Assembly: GCF_037325665.1 (NCBI RefSeq)
Contig: NC_090250.1
Span: forward strand, 22,697,416-22,761,415
DNA from: Littorina saxatilis
Lineage: Eukaryota; Mollusca; Gastropoda; Littorinimorpha; Littorinidae
Length of the DNA: 64,000 nt
Reading direction: 5' to 3'
Shown here: one piece after another, positions 1-11,898 of the stretch
How the letters are laid out: every line of letters starts with the position of its first letter
How positions within the stretch are numbered: position 1 is the first letter of the stretch
Notes under the pieces: generated by a model
Databases searched by the model: none
Seen by the model: the letters and a program-made list of their open reading frames with translations, nothing else
What the model was told of the DNA's origin: nothing
Program-made: the position numbers and the translations under genes

Positions 1-84
1 ATAAATAAAACGTCTTATTGTCAGATCCTGGATTCTAATTCTTATTAGCAAACGAAAGCGAGAAAGACAGTGAGAAGGAAAGAA

Positions 85-86
<2 letters not shown>

Positions 87-143
<57 letters not shown>
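87..143. repeat. (GT)n microsatellite
   Basis: A pure GT dinucleotide run, with a second short GT block near 171-184. The rest of 1-600 is AT-rich and I see no gene in it. Confidence 0.95.
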
Positions 144-147
<4 letters not shown>

Positions 148-601
148 AGACAAGCAGCAGGATAAAAAGCGTGTGTGTGTGTGTAAACGTTTTCTTAGAT
201 TTTTATTTTAATGTTAAAAGACTTGCGTTCAAGTCAATATTTGTCTTGTGAATATCAAAAGAGAGTATCAAGACTTGTATTAAAAATAATGGTCTTTTTA
301 AACGATATCAATGACACAAGAACGGATTAACAATAAAGTTAATCATGAGTGAGCGACCACAGAATGATAAGCAAAACGAGGAACCAAGACAAAGACTAAC
401 TTGAGCATGTGTTGAAATTTCAGAAAACGGGAACATTTGTCTCAGTTAATCACAAAAGAAAATACAAGATTGTTCACCAAGGAAGTTGTTTGTGCATTCA
501 GAAATTCACGAAATCATTGGACGTAAAGTCACATTTGAAAAAAAGTTCCAAAAGCAGTGTTGCGTGTATTTTCTTTTACTTTCAATTTTCGGAGATAATA
601 A

Positions 602-842
602 ATTAGCAGAAAGCAGTAAGTCCACTTGCTGCTCTATGCCCTTTTCTCAGCCAGATATATCGCCCAGGATATAATATGGCAGAAAGCAGTAAGTCCAATG
701 CTGCTTTTTGCCATTTTTAAAAAATAAGATTTAAGTCGGGATATAATTTGGCAGAAAGCAGTATGTCCTCTTACTGCCTTTTACCATTATTTTTGAGTGA
801 ATGAGTTTGGGGAATTAATTCGGCAAAAGGCAGTAAGTCCAC
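602..842. repeat. Four tandem units, most of them imperfect hairpins
   Basis: Four units with a period of about 72-74 bases start near 603, 678, 750 and 822. Each has GCAGAAAGCAGTAAGTCC or a close variant. In the second and third units this is followed by its approximate complement (TGCTTTTTGCC or TGCCTTTTACC), so each can fold on itself. The first is less complete and the fourth seems cut after its left arm. An AT-rich ATAAT-type spacer separates them. I do not recognise the family. Confidence 0.7.
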
Positions 843-1418
843 AAAAATCATTATTTCTAAGTGATGAATCAAAAGAGGGTTTTAATATTCATAGCAGAAA
901 CGCACAATAATGTCCTTCATGTTATCAGCAAACAAAAACATCATTTTAGGCTTTTCATTCCAAAACAGTGATGCAAACAGAAAATGTCGATTTTCTCGAA
1001 ACTATGTTTCATGGACTTGCTTCCTTCTGCCTGTACACGGCAGTACTCTAAAGCTTGTTCTGTTAAGAATCCGCAAAGCACGAAACGAAGTCGGGGTGCA
1101 TGAGCCGTCTTTACTGAGGGCGGCGACTCAACAGAGAAAGAGGGCAAGTCGACGTTGTCAACCTACTATAGAGCGTTAGTGGGAGATTCCATGACGTCAC
1201 AGGAAATGTGGTCAGCAACAGCCAATGCAAACTGCAGTCTAGTAGGTTCGCGGGAAAAGGGCGCATCAGAGACCGTCTGTTACACAACTTATAATGTACT
1301 CTGCGGCATCTGGGCGCATTCAAGCATGCACAGGAAGCGCGCGCTCATACCAACACAGGAGATGCCGTGTGTAGTACAAAGTAGATTTCTAACTGAGATG
1401 TGAACAAAATGAATCACC

Positions 1419-2000
1419 CCCGCCCCCCCCCCCCCCCCCCCTCCGAAAATAAAATCTTAAAAAAACGGTTATTTAAAATTTACGGGTAATCGAATAATCG
1501 ACAACTTCAGTTGCACCAACTTAATATTGAAGCCAAACTTCATGCATGAAACAAAGGGAAAACAATAATGAGACATTTCTAATCTTTAACAGACTTAATA
1601 TGCTTTCTATCCTTATTTTAGTTCTACTTCCTTTTATCAAGGATAGACTCCAGACTTACGTGATTCCTTCTTCCCTCGCGCCACCCCCACCCCCCTGGAT
1701 ATTTGGCCTCGAGAACAATTGCCCCCCATTACAATTGGACACACACACACACACACACACACACACCCACGACAGCACACACACACACACACACACATAT
1801 TTACACACACACACACACACACATATTTACACACACACACACACACACATAAGGGGAGACGATGGGGGCGGTAACTGAACTTCAAGTTAAAATTCCTACC
1901 ATGGTGGGGGCCCGGCAGTTGTCGGGGGGGGGGGGGGGGGGTGGACTGAAGGGGATTGTCCGATACAGGGGGGGGGGGGGGAGGGGCAAATTGGCCTGCA
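1419..2000. repeat. Low-complexity block: poly-C, (CA)n, poly-G
   Basis: A C-run lies at about 1421-1442, CA repeats at 1739-1850 and G-runs near 1925-1942 and 1969-1982. Apparent reading frames here (His/Thr, Pro or Gly runs) are products of the repeats, not genes. Confidence 0.9.
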
Positions 2001-2865
2001 ACCGGCAGCCAGATAGACATCTCGTCACTCTGTCATCTCCATGGCAAATTGGCTGCACGTCTATAGGATTTCTGATATTGAAATGAAAAGTACACATTTT
2101 GATCTGTCTTGGTTTTTAGTATGGATGATTGGAACAGTCGAGGGAGTACATGGAGATGTGAGGATGACTGTATTTGCCAACACGTAGTTTGACTTTAGTT
2201 AAGAATTAGATGCATGGTCACCTAACATTTCATGTCGTTTTGTTTTTACCATTATCTTCTTCGGCCTATAGCTTTATTCTAACCCCTTTCTTTTCTTCAC
2301 TTTTTTCTTTTACATTTTTGTTTAATTTTAATTTTCTAATTTGTGTGTGGTCTGTTTCATTTTCTAGTCCCTACTCTCCAGTAAGCTATGGTTTGCGTCC
2401 ACCGATTTTAAGATATTATGTTCATTTACACATCAACTGTTCACCAGGGTTTTGTACTAATTTTGCTTTTCTTTGTCAGAGGATTACCGTAGTGCTGATC
2501 AGCACAGACCCGCGACTCTTTCGATATCAACTGAATCGTGTCAGTTTCAGTAAAGACACCCTCCGCGCGCCTCCCGTAAACCACCAGTTTTAGGACACAG
2601 CCACTGACCCCCAGGTGTTTACATGCATTACTAACATGGTTTCGTTTGAACACTTACCGCCAGAGAACATCAGGGCTGCTCTCCCTGGATAGCGAGCATT
2701 TTTCAAAGCACATGTGATATTTGCGTTCTCTACACCCGATACTTTTTGAAGCCTCGTTATGGCGCTTTACGGAAGTTTGTATCAGTCAATAGGTCGAAAA
2801 CCCGAACGGCGTGTCGGAACTGACTCGTCATACAGGAAAAATGGACATCTGTGATATTCACTTAC

Positions 2866-2991
2866 CTGACTCGATGTGTTTGAAGCGTTATACTGAGTGT
2901 CGGCATTCAAATACATGATTAACGGCATATTCGCCGCGGGCACGGCGGTTTGCTGTTTGAAAGCGGACGTTGTATTGTGATCAAAAGGCAT
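2866..2991 (-). CDS. Candidate first coding exon of a leftward gene (tentative)
   Basis: Read on the minus strand, an ATG at 2991 opens 42 codons beginning MPFDHNTTSAF. It runs to CAG followed by GTAAGT, a strong donor in phase 0. The stretch has balanced codon use and is slightly more GC-rich than its surroundings. It has many Asn, Thr and Ser and no recognisable domain. A second GTAAGT donor on the same strand sits at 2657. I cannot find a following exon before the window edge, so this may be a chance frame. If real, the gene continues left, out of the window, and 3.0-3.3 kb would hold its promoter. Confidence 0.25.
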
Positions 2992-3392
2992 AACTTACTT
3001 TAACTGGATGAGTAATGCCCCACGTACATTGAAGTTTTTCCCCTTTACATCTGATTTTTTGTTCGTAACCAAATTCCTACAATAACGCCAGATTCCTTCT
3101 AAGATTTAGAAAACTGCTGCAGTTTTAATACAACTATAGAGCAGACTTGACAGATGGCAGTTGCACACAATACGCTAATGACTGCAGTTACATAATACAC
3201 CATTCAGTGAAGCGCCTGACTGGTTTACAATTGCTAATTATACTTTATAGCCACGCAAAAGACCTGTATGCGTCATAAAATGGTGTTGAAGGCCCTACAA
3301 AGTGTGTTTCATCGGGTTTCTATGACTTTTTCGTGAAAAGCTAGGCGGCTCATTTTGTAAACCTCCTGTGAGGCGGAGTGGGGCCGGGCTTT

Positions 3393-4150
3393 CGGAACGC
3401 GGATCGTATCAACTGATGCAGGAAATTGATGCATCTAAAACCAAGAATTTGATACATCGTTTGGATGCATCAGAATTCTCTGGTTTTCCCGGAAAATGCC
3501 GAACAAAAAGCAAAATTTGAACCGGAATAATGAAGCAAAACGAACTATTTCTATCAACTGATGCAGGAAATTGATCCAAAACCACGAATTTGATGCATCG
3601 TACATGGGCTACTTGTGTGTAAGATCCCGATCGCAAAACATTTGCACAATAAGAAAAGGTTCGCCGAACACCAGTCAAAAACGATTCTTCTTCGGCCATG
3701 TTGAAAACGTCGGAAAACGAAAGTTTGAGTCGAAGGTCAAGGGCGTCAAAACTTCGTGTGCACAAAAGACAAACCACAAACAAAACAAAAAATGCCTTTA
3801 AATGCATAATGCCGGCCCCGTGACTTTGACTTGTTCCCTATTTATTGGTATGTTGTACGTTTATTTTTGTTTTATCTAACCAATCTGTTTATATTCGTAA
3901 AAATGTAATTTCAAGTTTTTCCGTGCTCAGGCATTTCTTACGGAAAGACCGGAAATGAATGATTTTTTGAATGCATACAAAACCGAAAGTGATGCATCAA
4001 AATGATGCATCCTTTTCTAAAAGGATGCATCATTTTCGTATCGGATGCATCCGTTTTTGAAAATGATACATCCAATACGAAAATGATGCATCAAATTATT
4101 GGTTTTGGATGCATCAATTTCCTGCATCAGTTGATACGATCCGCGTTCCG
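3393..4150. mobile_element. TIR element (MITE-like) filled with GATGCATC palindromes
   Basis: The ends are inverted copies starting CGGAACGCGGATCGTATCAA. The match is perfect for about 43 bases and continues with few mismatches for about 65. The interior repeats the 8-bp palindrome GATGCATC and close variants many times, mainly near both ends. It has no coding capacity. GGGCTTT lies just outside both ends (3386-3392 and 4153-4159), a possible target-site duplication, although two extra bases intervene on the right. The high TIR identity suggests a fairly recent insertion. Superfamily not assigned. Confidence 0.85.
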
Positions 4151-4204
4151 TAGGGCTTTACACGAAGTTCTTCAGAACGATTTGTGTTTTTGTTTTTTGT
4201 TTGT

Positions 4205-4385
4205 TTCTTCTCTCAAGTGTGTCAGTGTCAGTGTATGTGTATGAGTGTGTATACGTGCGCACGTCAGTCAGTGCGCGCGCGTGTGTGTGTGTGTCAGTGC
4301 GGCGTGTATGTGTGTGTGCGCGCGCAAGCACGTGAGTCATGCGCCGTGTGCCTATGTGTCCGCGTGCGTGTGTGTATGTAAGGGA
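4205..4385. repeat. GT/CG-rich degenerate dinucleotide tract
   Basis: Mixed GT, GC and CAGT repeats with no convincing gene. A short GACA-type tract follows at about 4655-4700. From 4720 to 5400 I see nothing recognisable. Confidence 0.85.
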
Positions 4386-6116
4386 GACAGACTATGACGT
4401 CATATCAAATCAGTGGAGGCGAATTCAGTATTAGAGCTGCCTTGTTTTGTTTAGCGTGTGCTGACAAAACAAGCCCCTGCTCGTCAACCGTAAACGGTTT
4501 GTCTTTCGCCGCTAGCCGGCCTGCGGCGAGTTGCCGTTGTTTATCTCTGGTGGCCACTGTTTATAATTCAGAATTTCGGAACCGAGTCTCAGTAAAAACT
4601 CTTGGAGAAGTCTGCAAAGAAGACCAGAGCATTTTTGCTATGTATGTCAGTGACAGACAGACAGACCGACCGACTGACGGGTAGACAGACAGACAAAATA
4701 ATCTCCAATATAAAATGTCCCATATGTGGATCTCTGTCTTTGTGTCAATGTGCATGTAATAAACAATCATTGCAACTTTGTGGAAAGTTAACAACAGATG
4801 GTAAAGTGTGCATTCACCCACCCGCCCCCTCCACCCTGCATCCCTGGCTCTCAGTCAATTTTCTGTTTGTTTAACATAATTTATTCGAAAAACGTACGGT
4901 GACGTGATACAACAGAATCACTAGGGACCCCACATTTTTGTTTAACGCATTTATGATAGAACACGGCTGAATGATCTTACATAATTAATGAACTTCTGTG
5001 AAGAATGCATGAACTCCGGTCCTCAAGTTCCAGTTGACGCCTTATTCATATACGCATTCTGTTGAGAATCAAAAAACAAGAAAGGCCAGTTGTTGGAACG
5101 TTCGTTATTGACAAAAATACGTTACAGTCAAACAATTAGTTACAAAAACGAATTGGCCACGTGGCAGGCGGTAGAAAATTCCATCAAGATAAGTTTTTGT
5201 AACTAATTCAGTGTTTGTCTGTGCACTTAGACCGTTGGGTCGATATATTTGTGACTGTAACGTATTTTCTCCGCCCACATTACAACTGACCAATTACACT
5301 CCAAGTTCACAATTTTTCTGTCGATGCTAAGTGAAGTGAGGTCACAGCTGCGCGTAAGGTTCTGCAACATACATAGTGATAGTTGACCTTGGTAACAGAT
5401 GTTTCTGCCAACACGGCCTTCTAATGGGGCTGTGACACTCTAGCGTTTTAGAGAAACTTATGTCTAGCGTATGAAAAGTCAAATAATGTCAATACGTTGG
5501 CATAGGGGCCTACGTCCCAAAAAAAGCATCAGTGGACTTATGCATAACGTATTCATAGCGTACGTCTAACTTATTAGAAACACATCAGTAACTTATATAA
5601 AACTTATGATAACGTATCAGAGCGTATGACCAGCGTATCATGTCTAGCGGCCTCGCCTTAATTATGCCCAACGTATGAGTAACTTTTGAGAAACCTATGC
5701 GCAGCGGGTTCGGTGTGTTTCGAACGAACACGTGACAATCACAATAAACTGCGTCAATCTCAGCCTGACAGAACATATCATTCCACACTGTGCGAGCAAC
5801 CAACGTCCGAAGTGATGTAGACTAATCTACTCACATGCCCCCATTCAGTTATACTGATACAGGGACATTACAGCAAAACGCCAATGATACGCTAGTTGTA
5901 CGGTAGCGACACTGACGTTCAATAAGTTACACGATCGGCGGACATACTTCTAATACGTTAGATATAGGTAAGACATAGGTTACAAGTAAGTCAGGTTATC
6001 GATAAGTTAGCCGCTGTATGGTACACCTTCCTGCTAACGTATCTCGACTGACGTATCTCAACGTCAGTAGTATCTCGACGTATGACTCGAGTAAACTACC
6101 TGTAACGTATTTAAAA

Positions 6117-6482
6117 AAAGGGACTGGGTGGCCGAGTGGTAACACGTACACTTGCGCTCGGAAGCGAGAGGTTGCGTGTTCAGGCCTGGGTCAGGCCGCA
6201 ATTTTCTCCCCCCCTTTCCTAACCTAGGTGGTGGGTTCAAGTGCTAGTCTTTCGGATGAGACGAAAAACCGAGGTCCCTTCGTGTACACTACATTGGGGT
6301 GTGCACGTTAAAGATCCCACGATTGACAAAAGGGTCTTTCCTGGCAAAATTGTATAGGCATAGATAAAAATGTCCACCAAATACCCGTGTGACTTGAAAT
6401 AAAGTGTAAAAAATTTCCATCTCACACGGCATTAAGTCTCAGGGCTTGGAAACATGAATACACGCATGCAGGAAAAAAAAAA
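6117..6482 (+). mobile_element. tRNA-derived SINE, plus strand
   Basis: The head is tRNA-like, with an A-box-like GGTGGCCGAGTGGTAACAC and a degraded B box near 6170-6182. The body contains GTTAAAGATCCCACGATTG, shared with the fragment at 49137. It ends in an A-rich run at about 6472-6484. The tRNA portion lacks a clean cloverleaf 3' half, so it is not a functional tRNA gene. It lies inside element A. Confidence 0.75.
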
Positions 6483-6483
6483 A

Positions 6484-6580
6484 GGGTAGCGCCGTATACT
6501 GTATGGCAGGTCGCTTTCCCCAGGGAGAAAGCAGCCCGAATTTCTGTGAGGTTACCCTCATGGACTATATAAAATCTTAT
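6484..6580 (-). repeat. Repeat fragment, inverted relative to 24208-24292
   Basis: GGGTAGCGCCGTATACTGTA through GAGGTTACCCTCATGG recurs in reverse complement near 24208-24292, so this is part of an interspersed element. Its family is unknown. Confidence 0.6.
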
Positions 6581-6815
6581 CCCCTTATCCCTAACATGTG
6601 CGTAGCGTATGTCTAGCATAACGTATGAAGAGTACGTCGGCATACGTCGGTCTCAGCGTACAACAACGTATGCCAAGCTTACCAGCGTGCTTTTAACGTA
6701 TGGTACTTTTTCCAAACCTACCCCTAACTTATGTCAAACGTACTCCAGCGTTTCGATGAAAATTCTCATAAGTCAGCATAAGTTACTGCTATACGTTATA
6801 GTGTGTCAGCCCCAT

Positions 6816-7721
6816 TATGGGCCTGTCACACGACCGTTTTAAAGCCAGCGTATGCCGACGTATGAACATACGCTGGCGTACGCTGAACTATCGATGTTTT
6901 TTTCAATCTTTGGCGTATACATAGCGTATTCATAACGAGTTGGACGTATACATAACGTATTAGTAACGTATGCAGAACGTTTCAATAACTTACAGATAGC
7001 GTACACCAACGTATGCTTGGCGTGTTGCCAGCGTTCACAACTTATGCCCAACGAATGCTTAGCGTGTTGCCGGCGTTCACAACGTATGCCTAACGATAGT
7101 CTTGCGCGCAACAGCTTATCGCTGACGATCACATGTCGTCGCCGCTGCTAATGGATAGAACGTATTTCGGAAGTTTTGTTTTATTAGATATATTTCGGAA
7201 GTTTTGTTTTATTAGACATGACGCCATGCGATCACGTCATTTGTTCTATAAATCGCGGGAAATCGGCAAGTAATTCTGCAAATTTGGTGAGTAGAAACTG
7301 TATTAGTTCTTCCTTGTTATGTAACGGTAAATCAAGTGGTAAGTTCTGTACTCTCTGTGCAGAATGTCGTGTCCATGAAGAACTGTTTATACGGCAGAAG
7401 TGTTGCTTGCGTTCGGAATGTCTCAGCACTATCTACAGATACAGATATTTATCGACGTATGAGTAACGTACAAGTAACGTGTGTGAACGTGTGCCAACGT
7501 ATGCAGTGCGTATGAACCATACGTCGAGAATTTTTGTGCATGCACAAAACTTTGCTGCGTGCTCAGCGTACTACGACGTATGCCAGCGTGCTTCAGCGTC
7601 CTCTTAACGTATACAAAACGTACCCATAACGTATTCGACGTACGCCAGCGTACTGTACTTATTCAAATGTCCCATACGTCGGCATACGCAGGCTTTAAAA
7701 CGGTCGTGTGACAGGGCCATT
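6816..7721. mobile_element. TIR element B with degenerate CGTATG repeats
   Basis: The ends are long inverted repeats. TGGGCCTGTCACACGACCGT on the left is answered by ACGGTCGTGTGACAGGGCCA on the right, and the match runs about 45 bases inward through TTTTAAAGCC and GCGTATGCCGACGTATG. The interior is again made of CGTATG/CGTACG decamers, with a short direct duplication of TTTCGGAAGTTTTGTTTTAT near 7165-7215. The termini resemble those of element A, so A and B are probably related and inserted side by side. Confidence 0.8.
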
Positions 7722-8400
7722 ACACTACAGAAATCACTGTGGACTGCGATAATCGCCAGCCAGGTAGACAAGAAACCCAAAACAAAACAAAGCAAAAGAA
7801 AAAGGGATGCAAACTTAGACTAAGTTACCATAGTGTGCAGCACAAAGACAGGTTTGATAGATTTTATTCTACTTTTTACACCCCCGGTATAGGGGTGTGT
7901 TTAGGTTTCGCTCGATGTGTTTGTTTTGGGTGTTTGTGTGTTTGTTTGGGTGTTTGTTTGTGTGTTTGTGTTTTTGTGTTCGCATATAGATCTCAAGAAT
8001 GAACGGACCGATCGTCACCAAACTTGGTGAACAGGTTCTATACATTCCTGAGACGGTCCTTACAAAAATTGGGACCAGTCAAACACACGGTTAGGGAGTT
8101 ATTGGTGGATTAAAATTATACAAGGACTTATACAGGGACATCTTCATGGTCAAAGGGAAATAACCATTCTCACTCAGTCACTGCCACCAACTGAGAAGGT
8201 TATTTCCCTTTGACGGGGGTGTTTTTCCTACCTCATAGGAATTTCTTGTTCTATTTGTTTTCCTTTGGGGTGGGAGTAGTTATTGTGACAGAAATATAGG
8301 CTTGGCATCAGAACTTGAAATAGGCTTAATTAATGGGAGGTTGTAAAGGCAGTTGTTGTTTTCTCATCCGTATCACACCTCGTCTGACAGTTCAGTCATT
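7722..8400. repeat. Interspersed repeat ending in a 17-bp perfect hairpin
   Basis: A GT-rich tract near 7915-7980 is followed by about 160 bases of repeat-like sequence. Then comes a hairpin with arms at 8149-8165 (GTCAAAGGGAAATAACC) and 8198-8214, with a loop near 30 bases. No gene is visible here. Confidence 0.6.
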
Positions 8401-8415
8401 TGTTTTCCTTTCTGC

Positions 8416-8446
<31 letters not shown>

Positions 8447-9420
8447 GGGGGGGGGCGGGACTCGGAAAGGCTGTATAGGCCCGGCTTGGTAACAGAACGG
8501 CTTGACATATATATGATTCATAATTGACGGGGTGATATAATTAACACCGTTGTTGTTTTCTTTCCGTAGCACACACCTCTTCTGTCAGTTGTCAATCAAA
8601 CTTGGCCTTGACTCACTGATCACGTCATCGATTTTAACTGAGTGACTCATTCACAGGCTTTTTTTTTATAGAGTAAAGTTTTTGTCATTGTCCAGTCTAG
8701 TGTTTGTAGTTCATGTTGCCGATCGCTTTATGATGTTTTGTGTAATGCCAATATCTGTTCTAAGTTAAATTTTGAGATGCACATGTCCAGTCACCTGTAA
8801 ATCCTAAGCGCGATTAGCCGTCTGTGTCCAATTTCTGACTAGTCTTTGATCCTTTGAACTTAAGCCGCTCTCCTACGAAGAGACGGGTAGCCGCTGGCCA
8901 CTGAGCAGGTGTTGTTATGTAATATGGTGTCCTGTCTGTCTCTGTATCTTCGCCGCTAGCGGCATGTAGCTGGGCTCGAATGTTTTAGTCTTTACTCCCT
9001 CCCCCCCCCCCCCCCCCCCCTTTCCTCTTGTCTTTAGTTTAACCGGCAATGAAACACGGAATCTGCTTAGAGTGTCGTGGTTACGGGTGGTTACTAAGAT
9101 GTTGATTGGATGTTTGTGACTCTAGTTAAAGTTTTATTATGTATAGTAGGCCTACATGCTAGGGTGTGAGAGAGAGAACTTTGAGACGCGAGAGAGGGTG
9201 GACATGTTTTGTAGTGTGCTCCCGGCCACTAACTGACGAGATGTAGTTCAATTTTGTATTGTGGCTTGTGGCCACCGGCTTTGGTCGGGTAGGCGGAGAG
9301 GAGGAGAGAAGATGCTAAACACAGGAATAGAATTAAGTTTGCCAAGCCAGTTGTATCTGAGCTGCTGTTCAGTGTCACATCTGTTGATGGACGAAATGGA
9401 GAGAAAAAGACGTGTATGTC
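8401..9420. other. Non-coding stretch with poly-G and poly-C tracts
   Basis: A GT/G tract lies at about 8417-8456 and a C-run at about 9000-9020. I see no exon, tRNA or element boundary here that I can support. Confidence 0.6.
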
Positions 9421-10140
9421 TTTGGTTTAAACAAAACTTTATTCAATTTTAATCATGACAAGAACAATGCATGGATGATTACATACTCAAGCATATAATG
9501 CTTATTTTAAGCAATCATAATAATTACAAAACAAAGGTTAGCATGATGGCGGAATAAGTACATTAGCTCATTTCAGGAAACGAAAAACAAAACAAGAGAC
9601 AAAACAGATACACAAACAAGCAGAAAATGGGAAGGGGTTGGTGATACAGGAGGTGGGGAAAGGGCAGCTAGCTAGTAGCTAGCTTTAAGGGAAAAAGAAG
9701 AAGAAGAAGAAGACTTGGAGCGCCAATATTTGAGGGGATTTTTTCAATTGTAATAAGTGCACATAAGACACTCGCACAAAGTTAATGCATATTGTGATCA
9801 GAGGAAAAGTCACTACATTGCGTATAAATCGAGACATACTTGATAAGTCGAAAAACAACAAGAGAACATGAGAGAGGTTATGGGGAAAAATTTGTCAGGC
9901 AGCATGTCGCATGACAGTGTCTAATAAATGTAATGAGTGAAGTGTATGTCTTTGTACACGTGTGTGTCCGTGAGTGAGAGTCGAGAGAGAGTCCGGCGTA
10001 ACACAACAACATCAAGACTCGAAGAAGAAGCAAATGCATTACTTTTATAGCAAAATAGCAATGTGAAAATGATGCCTGCTGAGAGAAAAAATGAATTAAA
10101 AAAAATCTTCAGTAAAGTCTACGCTAGTTACATGTATTGC
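9421..10140. other. AT-rich stretch, probable old interspersed repeat
   Basis: It opens with TTTGGTTTAAACAAAACTTT, which resembles the left end of the insertion at 38262 (GGTTTAAACAGTGTTTTATT). A short GAA run sits at about 9697-9713. No coding signal. Confidence 0.4.
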
Positions 10141-10144
10141 TTTT

Positions 10145-11245
10145 ATGTTTTGCTGCAACTCAGAGAAAGAGGAGCACGTTAATTTGTTCGCAAGAAATGT
10201 ACATGTAGGCATGCAATCTAGTCAACCGTCGTCAACGGACGAACAAAGACGCGGATCCTGTTCTGGCCGAATTTCTTTTTCCGTTGAACCCTTTGCCCTG
10301 AATGAGGTCACTGGGCGCCCAAATTTAGACCAGCCTGTCCTTGACACAGATATCAGCGCCGTGCAGAAAGCGAGACAAGCCACACGAGGCCAAAACACGC
10401 GCTGCGCTCGTCTGCTGTTCCTTGCTCGCTTGTGACCTGATTGCAAGACATGGCACTCACTCGTTGTTCGAACGATGGCCGACTGTTCTCTTCGGGAAAA
10501 ATGACTGTAGGCGGTTGACGGTGGTTCTAGTGTTTCATGTGTGTAGGCTGGAGGTGAGACTGGTAGCTTCTGTCCTTTTCCATCGTGTGTTACCGGTACA
10601 GAAGCAGCAATGCGCAGTGGCAGACGGATTTTTTGAAGTGAGGAGCTGAAGGCCATCATTCGGCCGAAGTGTCAGTCTGTCTGACAGGCTTGCGGCTAAG
10701 CTTTAAAAATACATTTCTCAGGCTTGTGTTGTGTGCGATTTGACGGCTATTGCAAGGTGACTGTCGGTTCCTTCGATCTACGATTTCTGAGGCCTGGCAG
10801 ATGAAGAGGAAGGGACGGAATGAGTACGAACAAGCAAAATGAGACCCCGTGATATCGCGGTGTCGGGGACGACGGAATGCACAGCGCTGAAAACACACGG
10901 TGACACAAGACAACTACACACGCTGGCGTTAGGTGACATTCTTGTCTCTCTCTGCAGCTGTCTGCACCCCAACACACGTGTCTGGTGAAGCTGGCATGAC
11001 ATGGCAGCTAGAGTGTGGGTACCGCGCAGGGACGGGAAGACGTCTGGCAGTAATGTGATACTCGGATGTGCTTTTGCCTACAAAAATAGCCGCACCCAGG
11101 CTTGTCAGTGACAGAAGTGTGGGTTTCCAACCAACCTACGCATTCGTTCAATTTCGGTTGTCATCTTCAGGGTGGTTGTGACAGTGACACGGATCTGCTG
11201 TGTACACAAACACACTGACACATGAACACACAAAACAAACCTGGT
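10145..11245 (+). promoter_or_regulatory. Repeat-poor, CpG-containing segment: possible promoter or 5' UTR
   Basis: This kilobase is more GC- and CpG-rich than its neighbours and holds none of the interspersed repeats seen elsewhere. A GTAAGT donor-like site sits at about 11243. It could be a transcription start region with a non-coding first exon for the PAS gene 8 kb downstream. There is no direct evidence for this, and no conserved start codon or TATA box that I trust. Confidence 0.2.
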
Positions 11246-11898
11246 AAGTTTCAAGTGGTGTTAATTTAGCTCTGTACATTTAATAGTTTTCAAAGCCTGG
11301 TTGAGTGCGTTTACTTCTTGGTAACTGGTTTGTTGTGTTCAGAGTCAACTCAACTCAACTAAGTTTGTGTTCTATTCATGTGAAGTTTGGGTATAATCCT
11401 GTCAGCTCATTTTTATTTTGTTTCTATTATACACGTGTAACATCTTCAACGTTGAGTGCGTGTATATATCTTAGTCACTAAGTAGGCTACGTTCATGTTT
11501 CTGCTCATGTGAAGTTTGGGTATAATCCTGAGAGCTCATTTTTGTTTTTTTCTATAATATATGTAGTATAATATCTTCAAGATGTTTTGTATGACTGTTG
11601 TTTATGACATCACATTTCATCATAAATGTGTGATTGCATTACAGTAACTTGAGTAATCATTAAATGTCATGCGTCTATCTTAGACTTAAGAGTATAGATA
11701 TTGCCAGATCTGTCACCCCTAAAGCATTTCGGTGAAATAAGTAAGTTTCATTTTAAAGTAACCTATTTGTAACTTATACTTAACATAGATTGATATAGAC
11801 ATTGCTCAGCCGTTGCAAAAATGTATACTGTGTCTCAGGGTTTGAACGTAGTTTTCGAAAAAGAGTAACTAGTCCAACACCAAAAATCTTTCTTCGCT

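Larger units (their letters stand above)
5424..6815. mobile_element. TIR element A with degenerate CGTATG repeats
   Basis: The left end ATGGGGCTGTGACACTCTAG is mirrored at the right end by GTGTGTCAGCCCCAT. TA flanks both sides, which fits a TA target. The interior away from the SINE is a degenerate series of 9-11-base units around AACGTATG/AGCGTATG/AACTTATG, in both orientations. It has no coding frame. A tRNA-headed SINE and another repeat fragment sit inside it (6117-6580). The right end abuts element B at 6815. Confidence 0.8.

Noticed and set aside
10970-10985. CACGTG E-box near 10975 as a clock-controlled promoter element
   Set aside because: A six-base motif is expected about 16 times by chance in 64 kb, and the transcription start is unknown.
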